From NCBI RefSeq assembly GCF_022682495.2, contig NC_071388.1, positions 82,895,073 to 82,959,072 of the forward strand: a stretch of 64,000 nt of DNA. Reading direction: 5' to 3'. The notes below the pieces were generated by a model. It did not search any database and had not been told where the DNA came from. It saw nothing but the letters and a program-made list of their open reading frames with translations. The DNA is from Desmodus rotundus. Its lineage: Eukaryota > Chordata > Mammalia > Chiroptera > Phyllostomidae. Position numbers and translations under genes: made by a program. This document shows positions 1 through 9,930 of this stretch, piece by piece; position 1 is the first letter of the stretch; the number at the start of each line of letters is the position of its first letter.

Positions 1-334
1 GGACACCCTATGTTGCTCAATCAACAATTGTCAAATTTCCAGGTTAAAGATTTCTTGCATTCTTTTTGTTTTAAAACAATTAATGCCAATGAATATTGTT
101 CTTTTTTGGTATGGAGGAGGCCTTTTAAATTTACAGAAAAATACAAAATCCTGTAAAGAAAAACATCAAAAGATTTAGTTACTTAAATGTTTTACTATGG
201 CAAAAAAGAAAAACAATATTAATTCTTCTAATTCATCAGCACATAATATTTTTCTATATATTTGTGTCTTCTTCAATGCCACTATGCTTTACAGGACTAT
301 ACCTCTAATTTGTAGAAAAAAAAGAGGTAAATCT
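1..334. other. Unassigned AT-rich sequence
   Basis: I see no gene, open frame of note or recognisable repeat here. Base composition is AT-rich like most of the window. Confidence 0.5.
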
Positions 335-815
335 TACCATTTGCAGCAACAAATATAAGCCTAGCAGGCATTGTCCTAAGTGGAATAAGCCACTCAAAGA
401 AAGACAAATACTGCATTATGTCACATATGTGGAATTGAAAAAAGTCAAACTAATAAAAAACAGAGAGTAGAATGATGGTGCTAGGGGCTATGGGGTGGAG
501 GAAATAAGTAGATGTTGGTTAAAGAGCATAAAGTTTTGATTTTAAGAATGAATCAGTTCTGAAAAGTGTAGTGACTGTAATTAATAATACTGCATTGTAT
601 ACTTGAAATTTGCCAAGAGACTGATCTTAGGTATTCTTACCACACATACACACAAAAATAACTCCGAAGTGGTAGATATATTTACTTGATTTTGGTAATC
701 ATTTCACAAAGTATACATGTATCAAAACATCACATTATACTCCTTAAATATATGCAATGTTATTTTTGAAGTATACCTTGATAAAACTAGAAAAAAAATA
801 AATGGAGGTGAAGTT
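335..815 (+). mobile_element. Old L1M 3' UTR fragment
   Basis: The order of blocks follows the 3' UTR of old mammalian L1s: a 'gagagtagaatgatggt' block, 'ggggctatggggtggagg', 'taataatactgcattgtata', 'tcatttcacaaagtatacat', 'caaaacatcacattatac', then a short A-rich end near 805. It is a 5'-truncated fossil with no coding potential. Subfamily (L1MA/L1MB-like) is a guess from memory of the consensus. Confidence 0.7.
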
Positions 816-1076
816 CTACTTCAAGTAAGTGTGTAGAAATACCCAGAAGAATGCCACTTATACATTAACAAAATATAGCCAGAAAAGTTCACAAAATCAA
901 GAGCAAATTTAAGGGTAAGCTAAGCAAAAAACTAAATTAATAAGGAAAAAGTGAATTGAAAACTAATGAGAAGGCCCTCTGTGAAGTGATGAGACATACA
1001 AACTCTTTCACCTTTGATGAGGTACTAGCAAAAGGTGAGATCACTATAAAATCAGGTAAGAAAAAAGAAAAGCTGC

Positions 1077-1298
1077 ATGCTGGCTGGTGTGGCTCAGTGG
1101 ATTGAGTACTGGCCTACCAACCAAAGGGTCACTGGTTCAATTCCCAGTCAGGGCACGTGCCTGGATTATGGGCCAGGCCTCCAGTAGGGGGTGCTCAAGA
1201 GGCAACCACACATTAATATTTCTCTCCCTCTTTTTCTCCCTCCCTTTCTCCCTCCCTTCCCTTCTCTCTAAAAGTAAATGAATAAAATCTTTAAAAAA
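1077..1298 (+). mobile_element. VES-type bat SINE
   Basis: A tRNA-derived SINE with polymerase III A box (TGGCTCAGTGG, 1091-1101) and B box-like GGTTCAATTCC near 1134. These are followed by the VES hallmarks 'cagtcagggcacgtgcctgg', 'ccagtagggggtg' and 'aggcaaccacaca', then a CTCCCT-rich stretch and an A-rich tail. The 5' end is slightly diverged and I could not define a clean target-site duplication. Confidence 0.9.
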
Positions 1299-1484
1299 GA
1301 GAGAGAGGAAAAGAAGTCTGGATGTATAACAAGTTCTAAAGTCTGAGTGTTTTGCCCAGTCACAAGTGGAGTCTGGACTTACCAGCTCTTTTCTATTACA
1401 TTCTGTGTAGTGGCCATGAAAACATACAAGAGTATGGAAAATGACACATCCATCCTCTGGCACAAAGAAATCAAATGCTGTCTC

Positions 1485-1880
1485 TGATTGTTACTTTCGT
1501 ATGTCAACTTGATTGGACCATGAGATGCCCAGATATTTGGTTAAACATTATTCTGGGTATGGTTGTAATAGGAAATTCTGTATGAGATTAACATTTGAAA
1601 TGGTATAGTGAGTAAAATGGATTGCCTTCCCAAATGTGTGGAAGCCTTATGTAATCTGTTGCACTGAATAGAAAAAGGCTCAGTAAGGCAGACTTCACTT
1701 TCCTCTATCTTCAAATGGGGACAGAGGTCTCCTCCTGCCTTTGGACTCAGACTTAGACTGGAATGTATAACATCGGGTCTCTTATATCTCAGGACTTTGG
1801 ACTTGGATTGGGCCTTTTTTGTTATAGAAAGTAAAGCTATACACCTATAGAGGAGTAGAAACTTACTGCTTCTGAGGATG
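1485..1880 (+). mobile_element. MLT2-type ERVL LTR fragment
   Basis: Recognisable MLT2-like blocks appear in order: 'tatgtcaacttgattgg', 'gcccagatatttggt', 'aaacattattctggg', 'gagattaacatttgaa', 'gattgccttccc' and repeated 'gactttggacttggattgg' toward the end. This is an ancient mammalian ERVL long terminal repeat with no internal region. Boundaries are approximate. Confidence 0.75.
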
Positions 1881-2022
1881 AGTAATAGAAGAAATGGTCA
1901 TACGTTATTGTAGAAGGGCTAGAAAACTTCAAGTGCTGCTGCCTAATATTTCTAAAATACACAAGGTAGATTTCCCTTCTTTGGATTCAAAAGGAGGAAG
2001 GAGATGGCAGGGAGGATAGACA

Positions 2023-2036
2023 GAAAAGCAGATGAA
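2023..2036 (+). repeat. TSD, left, of HAL1-like element 1
   Basis: GAAAAGCAGATGAA here matches GAAAAGCTGATGAA at 4459-4472 at 13 of 14 positions. The pair flanks the ORF1-only element exactly where its 5' end (GCCAAGATGGAGG) and its AATAAA tail are expected, so it is read as the target-site duplication. Confidence 0.85.
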
Positions 2037-2385
2037 GGACTTCTGGCCAAGATGGAGGCAAGGGTAGCTACGCTTTGCTTCTTTGCACAACCAAAAGAAG
2101 AACAACGACAAATTTAAAAACAAAAAGCAACCAGAACTGCCAGAAAATCAAACTGTATGGAAGTCCAACAACCAAGAAGTTAAAGAAACATTCATCCAGA
2201 CTGGTAGGAGGGGCAGAGACAGGCAGCCTGGGCAGAGGGGATACACAGCAAGGTCTCAGCTGAGGGACCAGGTGGGCAAGGTTGTGGACCAGGCAGTCCC
2301 ACATCTGCATACCAAATAAAGAGAAGGAACAAGTGGGGAGCGAAACATACCACACAACCCAGGGTTTCAGCGAGGATGGAAATAA

Positions 2386-2390
2386 AGCCT
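2386..2390. repeat. 5-bp TSD (AGCCT), left, of nested LTR
   Basis: AGCCT occurs here and at 2877-2881, directly outside the TG...CA ends of the LTR. The empty site is preserved in the second HAL1 copy (AAAGCCTCAAAACC near 56570), which confirms the duplication. Confidence 0.9.
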
Positions 2391-2876
2391 TGTTTCGTGA
2401 CCCTTCAAGGTCAGGCAGGTTCATGGTATTTGTGCAGATGGAAAAATATTTACGGAGCCATTGGGATGTCTGGCATGCCTTTATTCACAGGAGGGTGAGC
2501 CACGCACATCACAAGCTGCGTGTGTATCTGCATGTCTCTGTGTGGCGTGTGTCATGGCCCTTGCTCCCCAGCATGGACCCATCATGGCACCTGTCTCCTT
2601 GCATGTGTCTCTCATTATCATCGCCCCCAGCAGGGAGTACTTACCTGTTTAAGTACTAGAGGGGAGCAAAAATGGAAAACTGCCAGAAAATTACATAACA
2701 TAACATAATTCTTCACATGTGAGCCCACTTCATGTTATGCGAACAGTTTATTGGACCCAGTCCCAAGGCTATGAGAACACTGGTTAGCAGGCCCCTCCAA
2801 AGCTATGGGAACAGTGCTTCCCTTAGTTATGTAGACACCTGGATGAGGAAGCCGGACTGCCTCCACTTACCCTACA
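2391..2876 (-). mobile_element. Solo LTR nested in HAL1 copy 1
   Basis: On the minus strand this 486-bp unit runs TGTAGGGTAAGTGG...GGTCACGAAACA, so it has TG...CA ends. It is flanked by a perfect 5-bp duplication AGCCT. A polyadenylation-type AATAAA is at 2480-2485 (minus), in GTGAATAAAGGCATG. A related copy lies on the plus strand at 59640-60025, sharing GTAGGGTAA-TGGAGGCAGTC, GGCTTCCTCA-CCAGGTGTCT and GAATAAAGGCATG. That copy lacks about 100 bp present here. There are no gag, pol or env sequences, so this is a solo LTR left by recombination of an endogenous retrovirus. A 5-bp duplication fits ERVL or some class I families. I cannot name the family. Confidence 0.85.
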
Positions 2877-3225
2877 AGCCTCAAAAGCTCTGGCTATAAA
2901 AACCTGTGGGGGTTGCAATGATGGGAGAAATGCACAGGAGAAATGCACAGCCTCACAGGAGAATTTGTTGGAAACCCACAGGGTCCTAGAATGTACACAA
3001 AACCACCTACCTGAGAATCAGCACAAGGACGGCCCAATTTGCTTATGTGTAACCAGGGAAGTGACTGAAACTTGGCCAAGATCTGAGTAAGCAACATTGT
3101 TCCCTTTCTGACCCTCCCACCCCCAACACAGAGTGCCACAACACAGAGATGTGGCTTGCCAGGCACTGACAAATACCTAAGGCTCCACCTCTTATAACAT
3201 AATAGGCACTCCAAGGAAAAGAACT

Positions 3226-4062
3226 ATGACCCAAATGAAAGAACAGATCAAAGCCCCCAAAATAGAACTAAGTGATGAAGACATAGCCAAGGTATCACAT
3301 GCGGAGTTCAAAACACTGGTAATCAGGTTGCTTATAGAAAGGGCTGACTATGATTACAAAATAGAGGGAAAAGTGAAGGCTAGGAAAAGTGAAATAAAGG
3401 AAAATGTACAGGGAAACAGCAGTGAAAGGAAGGAAACTGAGACTCAAATCAACAGTTTGGAGGAGAAGGATGAAACAAACATTCAACCAGAACAGAATGA
3501 AGAAACAAGAATTCAAAAAAGTGAGGAGAGGCTTAGGAATGTCTGGGATAATTTTAAACATTCCAACATCCAAATCATAGGGGTGCCAGAAGAAGAAGAG
3601 GGAGAGCAAGAAATTGAAACTTTGTTTGAAAAAATAATGAAGGAGAACTTCCCCAATCTGGCAAAAGATATAGACTTCCAGGAAGTCCAGGAAGCTCAGA
3701 GAGTTCCAAAGAAGTTGGACCCAAGGAGGAACACATCAAGGCACATCGTAATTACATTCACCAGGATTAAAGATAAGGAGAGAATCTTAAAAACAACAAG
3801 AGAAAAGGAGACCGTTACCTACAAAGGAGTTCCCATACGGCTGTCAGCTGATTTCTCACAAGAAATACTGCAGGCAAGAAGGGGCTGGAAAGAAATATTC
3901 CAAGTCATGAAAGGCGAGGACCTACGTCCAAGATTGCTCTATCCAGCAAAGCTATCATTTAGAATGGAAGGGAAGATAAAGTGCTTCCCAGATAAGGTCA
4001 AGTTAAAGGAGCTCATCATCACCCAGCCCTTATTATATGAAATGTTAAAGGGACTTATCTAA
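3226..4062 (+). CDS. HAL1/L1 ORF1 protein, open 278 codons
   Basis: ORF1p is the L1 RNA-binding, nucleic-acid-chaperone protein that coats element RNA in a cytoplasmic ribonucleoprotein. This 278-residue frame has a charged N-terminal half with coiled-coil-like composition (about residues 20-110, rich in E, K, Q). An RRM-like domain follows from about residue 114 (IQIIGVPEEEEGEQE, then ENFPNLAKD, then RHIVITFTRIKDKERIL), and a C-terminal domain from about 197 (VPIRLSADFSQE, RRGWKEIF, RPRLLYPAKLSF). Human L1 ORF1p is 338 residues; the difference is mostly N-terminal. The ATG at 3226 is probably not ancestral. The frame is open upstream through a CCAAGG segment where the related L1 has its MGRPR start, and that site reads ACT here and GTG in copy 2. 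The frame has no stop, although its TSDs differ by one base. Expression is unknown. Confidence 0.85.
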   Translation: MTQMKEQIKAPKIELSDEDIAKVSHAEFKTLVIRLLIERADYDYKIEGKVKARKSEIKENVQGNSSERKETETQINSLEEKDETNIQPEQNEETRIQKSEERLRNVWDNFKHSNIQIIGVPEEEEGEQEIETLFEKIMKENFPNLAKDIDFQEVQEAQRVPKKLDPRRNTSRHIVITFTRIKDKERILKTTREKETVTYKGVPIRLSADFSQEILQARRGWKEIFQVMKGEDLRPRLLYPAKLSFRMEGKIKCFPDKVKLKELIITQPLLYEMLKGLI

Positions 4063-4458
4063 GAAAATGAAGATCAAAAATATGAACAGTAGAATGATAA
4101 CAAACTATCAACAACCGAACCTAAAAAACAAAAACAAACACAAACTAAGCCAACAACTAGAACAGGAACAGAATCACAGAAATGGAGATCACAGGGAGGG
4201 TTATCAGCACGGGTGAAGGGGAGAATGGAGGGGGAAGGTACAGGGAATAAGAAGCATAAATGGTAGGTACAAAATAGACAGGGGAATGTTAAGAACAGTA
4301 TATGAAATGGAGAAGTTAAAGAACTTATATGCATGACTGATGGACATGAACCAAGGAGGGGGATGCTGGTTAGGGGGGTGCTAGTCAGAGTGGAATAAAA
4401 GGAAGAAAAAAATGGGACTATAATAGCATAATCAATAAAGTATATTTTAAAAAGAAAA

Positions 4459-4472
4459 GAAAAGCTGATGAA
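4459..4472 (+). repeat. TSD, right, of HAL1-like element 1
   Basis: GAAAAGCTGATGAA, 13 of 14 identical to 2023-2036. It follows directly on the element's A-rich tail. Confidence 0.85.
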
Positions 4473-4559
4473 ACTCTACTCTGGAATCTCCAGGGCTTAG
4501 GGCCTGCGCAGGGCCTGGGGCTGAAGGAGAACAGAGAAAGCTCCCTTCACTTTGATTTT

Positions 4560-5740
4560 ACCTCACACTTTAAATAACAGAAACTGAGTGTAAAGGTTAA
4601 AACTACAGCACTTTTAGAATAAGACATATGAGAAAATCTTGAAAATCAACATCTTCAAGGCAATATATTCTTAGAAAAATCATGAACGACAGAACAGATT
4701 GAGGACTTGTTTTGTTAAAAAGAAAAATAAAAAAATCTGCTCTTCCAAGGCAATGTTAAGAAAATTAAAAGACAAGCAACAGACTGGAAGGAAATATCTA
4801 AAAAACATATCCAGGAAATGACTTGAAGCCAGAATATATAAAGAACTCTTACAATAATAATAAAAATAATAAGATAGCAAGAAAGGATTTGAATGGATAC
4901 TTTTTAACATCTTTCATCATTAAGAAAATGCAAACTAAGTCAACAAGGTTTTGCTACATGCTTACTAGAACGACTAAAATAAAAACATTGGCAATACAGA
5001 CACTAAGGAATTAAGCAAGTGGAACTTTTAGATACTGCTGATGTGAATGCCAAGTGGTACGACTACTTTGTAATACTATCAGTGGTTCCTTAAAAAGTTA
5101 ATATATATATTTAACATGGGAATCTATCTATATATATACACACACATGTATATATGTATATATAGATATATTCCCATATATGTGTGTTTGTGTGTGTGTA
5201 TATTCCTATGTAACCCAATCTACTCTTGAGTATTAACCTAATAGAAATCAAAACATATACAAACACCTATATTTACATGAGCTTTATTCATAGTCTATTA
5301 TATAGTTCTAAACTGCAAATAGCTCAAATGACCATTTTTTAGTAAATGAATAAACAAATTGTAGTACATGTATTTAATGGAAAACTATATCAATAAAACT
5401 AACCATTCACAATAAAGATAACGTTCATGAATAGAAAAAGACAGAGACAAAGGCCTACCATTTATATGATTCTATTTATAATATAAATAGTAACATTCTG
5501 GAAAAGGCAAAAATCAAGGGAAATATATCCCATCAGTGATTGTCAGTGTCTAGGGGTCGGGGTGTGGTATGGACTCCATGGGCCCCAGAAACCGTACTGG
5601 AGGGATGAAAACATTCCATATCTTGGTCTGTGGTAGCTACGTAACTTATACAATTGAAAATTTATTGAATTGTGTACTTAAAATGTGTGCATTTTATTGC
5701 ATTTAAATTACAACTCAACAAGCCTGAGTTTTTTAAAACT
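4560..5740 (+). mobile_element. Old L1M ORF2 C-terminus and 3' UTR
   Basis: Degenerate L1 sequence in the sense direction. Blocks match the L1 ORF2 tail and 3' UTR in order: 'gaactcttacaataataat', 'ggatttgaatgga', 'gaaatgcaaact'-like 'aaaatgcaaactaagtcaac', 'gtggttccttaaaaagtta', 'gaaaacatatgtccac'-like 'aaacatatacaaacac', 'tttattcatagt', 'gattctatttata', and a 3' UTR end 'gtgcattttattgcatttaaattacaactcaa'. Many stops and indels; no coding capacity. Confidence 0.7.
5101..5205. repeat. AT/CA microsatellite with imperfect palindrome
   Basis: Alternating TA and CA/TG tracts. 'atgggaatctatctatatatata' near 5116 and 'tatatatagatatattcccat' near 5156 are near-perfect reverse complements, so this stretch could extrude a hairpin. 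It lies inside the old L1M. Confidence 0.7.
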
Positions 5741-5849
5741 GTTGCAGAGGAGGTTGATATTACGCTTGTTTAATGTGGCAAGGTAGGTGGAAAGACGCTG
5801 GCACATTCTTCTGTCACTTTGTTTCAATAATCTCTTAAAAACTCTGATA

Positions 5850-6310
5850 AGACACCAAAAAATGTCAAACTAAAAACTAACAAAATACTACATCCCAAAG
5901 TATGAGGTGCAAATATAATAGTGAATAGAAAAAAAGACATAGTTTTAAAATACATACATTAAAGAAGAAATAAGGAACTAATAATCTATTTGAAGACATT
6001 AGAAAAATAAAAGCAAAATATACCAAAGGCAATAGAAGCAAGGACAGAATATCCACAGTCACAATGATCTCAGGAACATACCACATATTGGGAGAACCAA
6101 CATGTAAAATTTGATTCTTCCGACAGAGTAATCGAACTGAAACCTCGCATGAGGTTAATCAGAAAAGAAAATGGTAAATATGGGGGAGGAGAGAGATGAA
6201 TGATGCGGTCAATAATTAATTAAATATAACAACAGTGTAGCCACTACATACATTGGGGCTATAATAAGTAGATATTAGGAATAACTTCATGCCAACACAA
6301 TTTTAAATTT
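5850..6310 (+). mobile_element. Old L1M ORF2 fragment (before the RT domain)
   Basis: Weak but ordered similarity to the L1 ORF2 region between endonuclease and RT: 'aataatctatttgaaga', 'aaaaataaaagcaaaata', 'aaagaaaatgg', 'gaataacttcatgccaac' (consensus ends in an aacaactttatgccaac-type segment). Strongly decayed; orientation plus. Confidence 0.5.
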
Positions 6311-6319
6311 TTATTAAGC

Positions 6320-6840
6320 TATTATCTATAACAAAGTTTAAAAATTTTAAGTGTTTTTTGTAATTTTATACATATTAGCACCACCACTCCCAATAAACAA
6401 AACAGCTCTTATCAGCCTAAAAGTTTTCCTCATGACCTTGATAGCCCGATCCCATGTCCTGTCCTAAGTCACCAGGGTCTGCCTTTTTGTCACAGCTCAG
6501 CACCTCTAGAATTCTTTATAAGTGATTTCTTATAAGTCATATAGAAGTATTTATTGGCACGTTATTTTAGTTAACATAATGTTTTTGAAATTCATCTGCG
6601 ATTATACACATTAATATTTGATTCTATTTTTTGAGTAATAGTCATGGTATGGAGATATTAAAATTTATTAATCACCAATCAGTTGCTCCAGTTTAAGCAT
6701 TTCAATAAATGTTGCTGTGTACCTTTGTGTATGTGTATCTTTGCTGTATTGTTTTTTGCTGTACCTGTCCTCAATAGTAGAATTTTGTAGAACATAGTGG
6801 GGCTCATTACATATTTTTAAAATGAAGATTATGTTCTTTA
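6320..6840 (-). mobile_element. Old L1M 3' UTR fragment, antisense
   Basis: Read on the plus strand it follows the antisense L1M 3' UTR: 'tttgtaattttatacatattagcaccacc', 'aagttttcctcatgacc', 'tagttaacataatgtttttgaaattcatctg', 'ataaatgttgctgtg'. A fossil with no coding potential. Confidence 0.5.
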
Positions 6841-6899
6841 AGTGGCATAGCATGGAGAAGAAGAGAGATTATTGCTCTAAAAGGCAAAGACAGCTTGCT

Positions 6900-7040
6900 G
6901 ACCCCACCAATGACACTGTGCCTTCCCCTAGGTGAGCCACTTAAAACCCCAATTTAACCTCCAGTTGTCAAATGAGAAAAATAATGAGTCCTGCCTTGGA
7001 GGAATGATGTGGGGATTTATAACATAACACTGCAGAAAAA
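6900..7040 (+). mobile_element. Probable MIR SINE fragment
   Basis: A MIR-like core: 'ggtgagccacttaaa...aatttaacctccagttgtcaaatgagaaaaataatgagtcctgcct', equivalent to the consensus path through 'cttaacctct...cagtttcctcatctgtaaaatgggga'. Diverged; boundaries approximate. Confidence 0.5.
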
Positions 7041-7839
7041 TTACTTTGCAGTTTTAGGGAAAGCAGTATAATTTAAATATGGCACATTATTTTCATATTT
7101 TATATCAGCTTGAATCTCTGTTATGTCCTGGATACATCAGTCTCAGCAAGTTATTAAGAAAAAAAAACAGCGTTGTTCTAATGCCACAAAATAATTCTAA
7201 TGATTATGGAAAAATTACATCCTGAAGCTAATATAATAATTACATGGTAATATGTTTTGCAATTGAAATACCACTACACATCTCTGAAAAATAATCCAAC
7301 AGTTCATAACCCTCATGTACTTCCTGTGACCTGGAGATCTCGCTGCACGTAGAACATGAGTCCTGCAGGCCACGCTGCCTGGATGCCAGTGTATGTGCAG
7401 AATGGTCCGTGAGAAGCAAGTTAGATAGGTACATGGCATGACTGCTTTTAACTGAATTCATACGCTTCTCCGTAATAAAATGGAAATGCCAAAAACCAAG
7501 TTATACACTAATTTATTTTTCTCTTAGCTACACTGATAAATTTGAATTTCCTTTTAGCACCAAATAATCCTCTTCTTGCAGCCTAGAAGATGGCAAATTG
7601 GAAGGGAAATGGAAAAAAAAATTCCAAAGTTAAAAGTGATTTGGATCACAGCAAGCATACAGTTGGAGAACATTAGAGTTTAAGCATCATAAAATTGTAA
7701 TGGCTGAAACTTAACAGCATATAGACACAACTTTGCATAAGTAAGAGTGGAGACTGATATAGCAAAACAGTAGTGTTAAAGTGTACAGAAAAAAATTACA
7801 AAAATGCTGAAATCATGAAAATTTCAACAGATTGCTCAT
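7041..7839. other. Unassigned sequence
   Basis: Short frames near 7215-7461 on the minus strand have no recognisable domain. No repeat family could be assigned with confidence. Confidence 0.4.
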
Positions 7840-8185
7840 TTAAGAACAAAGCAAAATGAACACAGCAACTGTATAGATACAGAGAAAAGATCGATAGCTG
7901 TCAGAGCAGTGGGTAGTGGGGCTGGTTGGAAAGATTAAGCAAACAGCAAAAACCTCTCATAGACAGGCAACATTATGGCCATTGCCGGGGGGCAGTGCGG
8001 GTGGAGAGAGGCAGGGGAGGGCACAAGGGGGATAAATGGTGATGGAAAGACGTGACTTTGGATGGTGAACACACAATATACAGATAATGTATTACAGAAT
8101 TGTACCTCTCAGAACTATATAATTTTATTAACCAATATAGCTCCAATAAATTAAATAAAAAATATAAATAAATCTTGATCAACCG
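7840..8185 (+). mobile_element. Old L1 3' end (L1M type)
   Basis: Contains a G-rich stretch and 'gatggtgatggaaagacgtgactttggatggtgaacacacaatatacag', then 'gaattgtacctctcagaactatataattttattaaccaatatagctccaataaatt'. This order matches an L1M 3' UTR ending in 'caataaa' and an A-rich tail. Confidence 0.6.
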
Positions 8186-8291
8186 TGGAAGAGGAAAAAA
8201 AGAGCGATTTGACAAATAATTGGTTGAATTTAAATTTAATCAGTATGTTTTCATTCATACGAGAGGAATTCAGCCCATAAATTTCTTACAT

Positions 8292-8495
8292 AAGTGATTA
8301 CCAAAACTAGCTACACTTTAGAATCACCTGGAGATAATCAACATAGCAACAATAACAAATGAAAGCAATGTCTAGATGCCATCTGGGTTATTAGGATAGT
8401 TTGGTTCGGGGTGAGGCACAGGTATTAGTGTAATTTCACACTGCCCCCCCACTCTCTCAGGGGACTAATATAAAGCCAGTGTCGAGAACTCACTG
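8292..8495. mobile_element. MER5-type hAT-Charlie MITE
   Basis: The left end 'agtgatta...ctagctacactttagaatcacctggag' and the right end 'gtcgagaactcactg' (reverse complement CAGTGAGTTCTCGAC) are the terminal inverted repeats of MER5A-like elements. The middle is diverged and contains a C8 run. Non-coding, ancient, non-autonomous. Confidence 0.7.
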
Positions 8496-9219
8496 CCGTG
8501 GGGAGAACGAGTTACTTGCAGCAGTTCTTAAATTACTCTCTGTCTGGACAGTTGATGGGTTTGCTAGCTGCATTATGTTGCCTGATTCTTAATTGGCTCG
8601 TAATGTTTACATTTCTGTTTCAACTGATGTGCGTTGTTTAGGATTGTCTTCTTGTATCTCCCTGTCCCTTGCAAAGTTGTCTGGGCAATGAAAACGTAAC
8701 ACTTACACAACATATAAAAATCACTATGTCAGTGACGGGTGGCACTTGCTAGACTAGTATTGATGCCTTCAATTTAGACCAGCACAATGGTCCAACCTTA
8801 GGTCCCTTTCAAAGGTGAAAAGGATTGGGGATAAACAGAGAGAAGGAAAAGTAGTAGCGATGGGTAAGACAATGACTTCATGGATTATGTAATGAGGCTC
8901 ACAGCAAGAGACCGTACTGTCTCTTAGCTCCATGACACCAGACACCTGAAAAGTGAAGCCATGTATTTGCCAACACCTCTCCTGCTTTGGGAACCTGACA
9001 GGATCTAACAGAAGTCTGTAAACATGAGTCGCCTTGCCTTGGGAGACATTTTCATGCCATATGATGATAGACTGCATGGTTATTAACAACTGAATGGGAT
9101 TCTAGTAGCACACCAGTATCTTTTAATTTTTATGATTATTTTGCTACTAGGAATTCATGTTCAAAGACTGGGAACAGACTGTGATGTTGCAATTTTTATT
9201 AAAAACAAACAAACAAACA
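8496..9219. other. Unassigned sequence
   Basis: A minus-strand frame at 8769-9089 (106 codons) shows no recognisable domain. Nothing else could be assigned. Confidence 0.4.
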
Positions 9220-9930
9220 TATTTGGTCTTCATCCCTGTTCCAGACATAGGGTTCCTAAAACCCTGGTAAGTTCCTAAGGGAAAAGAGCACGAGTAGCAT
9301 CTTTTTTTCTAATGAAGTGACTCTCAGGGGACTCTTGGATGGCCCCTAGCAGGAGGCTTGTCACCAGAAAGACCACACCATGATTAGAAGCTTGGAATTC
9401 TCAGCTCCATACCCAATTCTCCATAGAGGAGAGAGGAGATGAAAAGGGGATAATAATTGATTATGCTTCCATGAGGGAGCCAACATAAAATCCTAAAAAT
9501 ACAGATTTTAGAGACCTCTCAGGCTGGTGAACACACCTATGTGCCAGTCGTATGATGCACTTCAGCTCCTCGGGGACAGACCCTCCTGCTCCCAGGACCC
9601 TCCCAGACCTCACCCAAATGTCTCTTCATTTGGCTATTCATCAGGATCCTTTATCAGATCCTTCAAAAAACTGCCACATGTTAAGTGATTCTCTGAGGAG
9701 GGGGACCTCAGATTTATTGCCATTTGGTCAGAAGCAGGGGTGACAACATGCACGTGGCATCTGAGCTGGGATGGCGGTGGTGTTGAGGCACTGATCCCTT
9801 AGTTAACCTGTGGGGGATCTGACGCTCTCTCCAGCCAGATGGTGTCCGAGTTTTTAGTTAAATTGTAGGACACCCAGCTGGCGTCACAGAGCACTGTTTG
9901 GTGGGGAGAACCGCCACACACCTGCAGTAG
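9220..9930 (+). mobile_element. Ancient mammalian ERV LTR
   Basis: Blocks of a mammal-wide retroviral LTR occur in order: 'aagaccacaccatgattagaag', 'ggctggtgaacacacc', 'ggggacagaccctcctgctcc', 'cagacctcacccaaatgtctcttcatttggct', 'gaggagggggacctcagatttattgcc', 'ggtcagaagcaggggtgacaac', 'aacctgtgggggatctgacgctctctccag', 'aattgtaggacacccagctgg', 'gtcacagagcac'. No internal viral genes are present. Exact family and ends uncertain. Confidence 0.7.

Larger units (their letters stand above)
2037..4458 (+). mobile_element. Complete HAL1-like (ORF1-only L1-derived) retroposon, copy 1
   Basis: A full insertion bounded by 14-bp TSDs. It starts with an L1-like 'ggccaagatggagg' 5' end, has a ~1.2-kb 5' UTR (interrupted by a solo LTR at 2391-2876), an intact L1 ORF1 (3226-4062), a ~380-bp G-rich 3' UTR, and a terminus 'gcataatcaataaagtata' plus an A-rich tail. 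No endonuclease or reverse transcriptase sequence lies between ORF1 and the 3' end. Without the LTR and its duplicated 5 bp the element is about 1.93 kb, nearly the same as the second copy at 56248-58156. ORF1-only elements of this plan are known as HAL1 ('half-L1'). They are presumed to be mobilised in trans by L1 ORF2 protein. Assignment to any named bat HAL1 subfamily would need a Repbase/Dfam comparison. Confidence 0.88.

Noticed and set aside
2075..2659. Short plus-strand frames in the 5' part of HAL1 copy 1
   Set aside because: They run through the HAL1 5' UTR and into the nested LTR, have no counterpart in copy 2 and no domain.
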